Shown here: positions 59,289-64,000 of the stretch, piece after piece
Numbering within the stretch: the first letter of the stretch is position 1
Layout of the letters: each line of letters begins with the position of its first letter
Source of the DNA: Kosakonia arachidis
GTDB lineage: Bacteria > Pseudomonadota > Gammaproteobacteria > Enterobacterales > Enterobacteriaceae
Direction of reading: 5' to 3'
Assembly: GCF_900116535.1 (NCBI RefSeq)
Contig: NZ_FPAU01000004.1
Coordinates: 248,001 to 312,000, forward strand
DNA: 64,000 nucleotides
Position numbers and translations under genes: made by a program
Notes under the pieces: generated by a model
Told to the model about the DNA's origin: nothing
Seen by the model: the letters and a program-made list of their open reading frames with translations, nothing else
Databases searched by the model: none

Positions 59289-60716
59289 ATGTCAGATTAT
59301 TTAAGCAATGTCGTAATTAAAAATTCAAATATCAATTTTGGTACCAGCGGTGCCAGAGGTCTGGTAACAGATTTCTCTCCAGAGGTTTGTGGTGCTTTTA
59401 CTGCTAATTTTCTGAAGGTTACCATGGGTAATTACTCTTTCAACACTGTTGCTATCGGAATAGATAATCGCCCCAGCAGTTATGATATGGCAAGGGCGTG
59501 TGCAGCAGTTATTGAATTTATGGGATTTAAGCCGCTTTATTGTGGGGTAATACCTACACCAGGTCTGGCTTACTATGCCCTTGAAGAAAAAATCCCGGCA
59601 ATCATGATTACCGGTAGCCACATTCCTTTTGATCGGAATGGTTTAAAATTCTATCATCCAAACGGCGAAATTACGAAATCTGACGAAGTGGCGATACTGG
59701 CGGAAAATGTCCCATTCAGCATGCCTGTAATACTTGCGGAATTGAATGTTTGTCCGGCCGCCAGTGAAAAATATGTTGAACGCTACACTTCCTTTTTCCC
59801 ACAAAATGCATTAGTCGGTTTGCGAATTGGCATTTATGAACACTCAAGTGCTGGCAGAGATCTCTATCCACAGATTTTTTCTACACTTGGAGCTGATGTT
59901 GTCAGTTTAGGACGCAGTGACTCGTTCGTTCCTATCGATACAGAAGCGGTTTCGGCGGAAGATCGGCAGCGTGCAGAAGAATGGTTGCATGAGTTTGAGC
60001 TCGACGCTGTCTTTTCAACGGATGGTGATGGAGACCGCCCTTTGTTAAGTGACGAAAACGGGCAATGGCTGCGAGGCGATATCCTTGGACTGTTATGTTC
60101 CGCTCACCTGGGCGTCACTGCTGCAGCTGTACCAGTAAGCTGTAATAGCATTATCGCGGCAAGTGGATTAATTCCTGAGGTAGTTCTAACGAAAATTGGT
60201 TCGCCGTATGTTATTGCTGCGTTGGAATCTTTGCTTAATAAATTCGAAAACGTTGCTGGTTTCGAAGCGAATGGCGGTTATCTTCTGGCCAGCAATATTC
60301 ATAAGTCTGGCCGTACGCTCAAAGCGTTACCTACTCGTGATGCTTTACTACCTGCGGTGACGCTGCTGGTTTCCTGCCAACAGAAAAAAATCAGTGCACA
60401 AGTACAAGCATTGCCTGCACGTTACACTTCTTCAGACCGGCTTCAGGAGTTTGCGGCAAGCCGCAGCGCAGCTCTGCTGGAAAAAGTGGTTGCAGATGCT
60501 AATTCCGTGATAAAAGATTTCGGGCTCCATAATATTAGCGTAGCAGGAATGGATATGACGGATGGAGTGAGATTGCAACTGGATAATCTTGATATTATTC
60601 ATCTGCGCCCATCCGGCAATGCACCGGAGCTTCGCTGCTATGCTGAATCCACCACTTCAGATAAAGCTGATGAATTGGTCAGAATGACACTTATTGCAAT
60701 TAAGGAAAAGTTCTGA
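59289..60716 (+). CDS. manB: ManB (RfbK type), phosphomannomutase, O-antigen copy
   Basis: This 475-residue phosphohexomutase is of the Salmonella RfbK type, unlike the CpsG type at 35492. Matching text includes INFGTSGARGLVTDFSPEVC, IGIYEHSSAGRDLYPQIFST and VVSLGRSDSFVPIDTEAV. The phosphoserine loop is TGSHIPFDRNG with S110; the metal loop is DGDGDR at 245-250; the phosphate loop RPSGNAPELRCYAE is near the end. The ATG at 59289 gives the family length; an upstream frame overlapping manC is dropped. Confidence 0.95.
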   Translation: MSDYLSNVVIKNSNINFGTSGARGLVTDFSPEVCGAFTANFLKVTMGNYSFNTVAIGIDNRPSSYDMARACAAVIEFMGFKPLYCGVIPTPGLAYYALEEKIPAIMITGSHIPFDRNGLKFYHPNGEITKSDEVAILAENVPFSMPVILAELNVCPAASEKYVERYTSFFPQNALVGLRIGIYEHSSAGRDLYPQIFSTLGADVVSLGRSDSFVPIDTEAVSAEDRQRAEEWLHEFELDAVFSTDGDGDRPLLSDENGQWLRGDILGLLCSAHLGVTAAAVPVSCNSIIAASGLIPEVVLTKIGSPYVIAALESLLNKFENVAGFEANGGYLLASNIHKSGRTLKALPTRDALLPAVTLLVSCQQKKISAQVQALPARYTSSDRLQEFAASRSAALLEKVVADANSVIKDFGLHNISVAGMDMTDGVRLQLDNLDIIHLRPSGNAPELRCYAESTTSDKADELVRMTLIAIKEKF

Positions 60717-60762
60717 TGATGAATATATGCCAATTTTTCATTCAAAGAAAATGGTGAAAGAT

Positions 60763-62199
60763 ATGGAGCTTAATGATGTGCGGAATAATTACAAGCCTTT
60801 CCTGTGCCAGTTTTTTCTCGCGTTGTCAGACTTTATATTTTTCAATCTTTCATTAGTTTTGTCTCTTGCGCTGGTCTATTTTCTTTTTGATGATTTACAG
60901 CGCTTTATTCCAAAGGAGCAATTTCAGTTCCGAATTATTTCGCACTTTATTCTATCGTTAACCTGCGTTGCATGGTTTTTGATCAGGCTCCGACATTACT
61001 CCTACCGGAAACCTTTTTGGTATGAACTAAAAGAAATATTGCGCACTATCGTGATATTTGCCATTTTCGATCTGGCATTAATCGCGTTTACGAAATGGCA
61101 ATTCTCTCGTTTTGTTTGGGTGTTTTGCTGGGGCCTTGCGCTTTTCCTTGTCCCGTTTTTCCGCTTTTCTACAAAGTTTCTGCTCAATAAATTTGGCATC
61201 TGGAAAAAGAAAACCATCATTTTAGGTAGTGGTAAAAATGCCACAGAGGCCTATTACGCTCTACAAAGTGAGGAAATGCTTGGTTTTGAGGTGTGCGCTT
61301 TTTTTGACGAGGAAAGTTCCGAAACTCACCTTCTGGATTGTCCAATAATAAAAAATGCAGACGATATCTGGCAGAGCGCAGATATCAAGCATATCCATTT
61401 TATTATTGCTTTTGACGTAGGTGAAATCGACAAAACCCTGGGATGGTTAAGGGAACTGTCCAAACACCAATGTCGCTCCGTTACCGTCATTCCTTCACTG
61501 CGAGGATTACCGCTTTACAACACGGATATGTCTTTTATTTTCAGCCACGAAGTGATGTTGCTACGTATCAATAATAATCTTGCAAAACGTACATCGCGCT
61601 TCCTTAAACGCACTTTTGATATTGTGTGTACACTGATCATTCTTATTGTCACGTCTCCGCTACTTTTGTATCTGTGGTACAAAGTAACGCGTGATGGAGG
61701 GCCAGCTATTTATGGGCATCAGCGAGTGGGTCGGCATGGAAAGCTTTTTCCCTGTTATAAGTTTCGTTCTATGGTAATGAACTCGCAGGAAATTTTGGAT
61801 GCGTTACTTAAGAGCGATCCAGAAGCAAAAGCCGAATGGGATAAAGATTTCAAACTTAAGAATGATCCGCGGATCACAAATGTTGGTCGTTTTATTCGCA
61901 GAACCAGCCTTGATGAATTGCCGCAGCTTTTTAATGTCCTGAAAGGCGAAATGAGCCTGGTCGGGCCGAGGCCGATTGTAACAGAAGAATTAGAACGTTA
62001 TGAACTGGACGTTGACTACTACCTGATGGCAAAACCCGGCATGACGGGGTTGTGGCAAGTTAGTGGCCGTAATGATGTGGATTATGAAACGCGCGTTTAT
62101 TTTGACTCGTGGTATGTCAAAAACTGGTCACTATGGAATGATATTGCGATTTTGTTCAAGACTGTGAATGTCGTGTTACGTCGCGACGGTGCCTATTGA
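60763..62199 (+). CDS. wbaP: WbaP, undecaprenyl-phosphate galactose-1-phosphate transferase
   Basis: This 478-residue initiating transferase (Salmonella WbaP 476) has four to five N-terminal helices, a central Rossmann-like part (KKTIILGSGKNATEAYYALQ) and the C-terminal catalytic PHPT domain with LFPCYKFRSMVMNSQEILDA and GPRPIVTEELERY, ending VLRRDGAY. The text follows Salmonella WbaP closely, so the first O-unit sugar is predicted to be galactose. I choose the ATG at 60763 (MELNDVRNNYKP) by family length; in-frame ATGs at 60727 and 60751 exist. Confidence 0.93.
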   Translation: MELNDVRNNYKPFLCQFFLALSDFIFFNLSLVLSLALVYFLFDDLQRFIPKEQFQFRIISHFILSLTCVAWFLIRLRHYSYRKPFWYELKEILRTIVIFAIFDLALIAFTKWQFSRFVWVFCWGLALFLVPFFRFSTKFLLNKFGIWKKKTIILGSGKNATEAYYALQSEEMLGFEVCAFFDEESSETHLLDCPIIKNADDIWQSADIKHIHFIIAFDVGEIDKTLGWLRELSKHQCRSVTVIPSLRGLPLYNTDMSFIFSHEVMLLRINNNLAKRTSRFLKRTFDIVCTLIILIVTSPLLLYLWYKVTRDGGPAIYGHQRVGRHGKLFPCYKFRSMVMNSQEILDALLKSDPEAKAEWDKDFKLKNDPRITNVGRFIRRTSLDELPQLFNVLKGEMSLVGPRPIVTEELERYELDVDYYLMAKPGMTGLWQVSGRNDVDYETRVYFDSWYVKNWSLWNDIAILFKTVNVVLRRDGAY

Positions 62200-62223
62200 T
62201 ATATCTCTCCTCATTACGTCAAT

Positions 62224-62266
62224 GGATAGCGTCGATGGCTAGCCGTGATGGCATCTTCCGCTATCC
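62224..62266 (+). terminator. Long hairpin between wbaP and gnd
   Basis: GGATAGCG (62224-62231) pairs with CGCTATCC (62259-62266), and the interior can pair further (GATG/CATC). No U-tract follows. It lies 24 bases after the last O-antigen gene and may end that transcript or shape the gnd leader. Confidence 0.4.
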
Positions 62267-62350
62267 AGTCTCAACAAACATGAGTTAACATCTAAGCCAC
62301 ATTTCAAGCCGCGCATAAGCCGCGGTGACCACACCTGACAGGAGTATGTA

Positions 62351-63757
<1,407 letters not shown>

Positions 63758-63783
63758 TCTGAAATCATTCGTTTTATGAAGGT

Positions 63784-63813
63784 AAGCCCGGTTAGCGTAA
63801 CCGGGCTTTTTTT
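63784..63813 (+). terminator. Rho-independent terminator of gnd
   Basis: AAGCCCGGTTA pairs perfectly with TAACCGGGCTT around the loop GCG, followed by a run of seven T (63807-63813). It is the clearest intrinsic terminator in the window. Confidence 0.93.
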
Positions 63814-64000
63814 CGGCTACAGCGCGGCTTTTCAGTGCACTCATCTTTAATTTGTTGACATTTCGACATTAAACTTCACATCAACGCCGCTGTTGCAGGC
63901 TGGTTGTCACCTTGACAGTCCCTCAACAGAAGAGGTAAAAACCCCAACAGTTATTGATATTAAGTGGGTGGCGACAGGTTCGTCATCTCCGTTTTCATAC
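63814..64000. other. Right edge, non-coding
   Basis: No gene is seen in these 187 bases. Two TTGACA hexamers (63855-63860 and 63912-63917) could be -35 elements for a gene beyond the window, but neither has a good -10 at 16-18 bases. By synteny ugd or wzz would follow. Confidence 0.3.

Overview
The window is a chromosomal stretch from a member of the Enterobacteriaceae. Gene order, protein lengths and recognisable sequences match the E. coli mdt-yegD-alkA-yegE-udk-dcd-asmA-yegH-wza...wcaM-galF-(O-antigen)-gnd region almost gene for gene. Differences in detail point to a relative such as Enterobacter or Kosakonia rather than E. coli itself: a NudK-like/DeoR pair between asmA and yegH, a longer WcaI, and a different Wza C-terminus. 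The genus cannot be fixed from the sequence alone. No rRNA, tRNA, CRISPR array or insertion sequence was found, and no gene is visibly broken; mdtD is cut by the window edge.

Layout. 1-7865 (minus strand): the MdtABC(D) RND-type drug efflux operon. 8047-20416: housekeeping genes on both strands, namely yegD (Hsp70-like), alkA (DNA glycosylase), yegE/dgcE (diguanylate cyclase), udk, dcd, asmA, a divergent NudK-like hydrolase and DeoR-family regulator pair, and yegH. 20417-21105: a long AT-rich leader with an RcsAB-box candidate and a JUMPStart/ops element. 21106-43757: the complete colanic acid operon wza-wzb-wzc-wcaABCDEF-gmd-fcl-gmm-wcaI-manC-manB-wcaJ-wzxC-wcaKLM. 43944-44837: galF. 44838-45236: a second leader with its own JUMPStart/ops. 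45237-62199: the O-antigen cluster rmlBDAC, a WecE-like aminotransferase, wzx, four glycosyltransferases, a beta-helix acetyltransferase, wzy, a second manC/manB pair and wbaP. 62351-63757: gnd with a clear terminator.

How it works together. Both polysaccharides appear to be made by the Wzx/Wzy route. Colanic acid is started by WcaJ (glucose-1-P), supplied with GDP-fucose by ManC/ManB/Gmd/Fcl, flipped by WzxC, polymerised by WcaD and exported by Wza-Wzb-Wzc. The O unit is predicted to be started by WbaP (galactose-1-P) and to be built from dTDP-rhamnose (RmlBDAC), GDP-mannose (second ManC/ManB) and a dTDP-4-amino-4,6-dideoxyhexose (WecE-like). Both leaders carry ops, so RfaH antitermination is expected for both operons.

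The parts least like a standard reference are the O-antigen gene combination, the NudK-like/DeoR pair next to the GDP-mannose-consuming capsule operon, a four-cysteine motif shared by WcaC and an O-antigen glycosyltransferase, and long homopolymer tracts inside wzx and rmlC.
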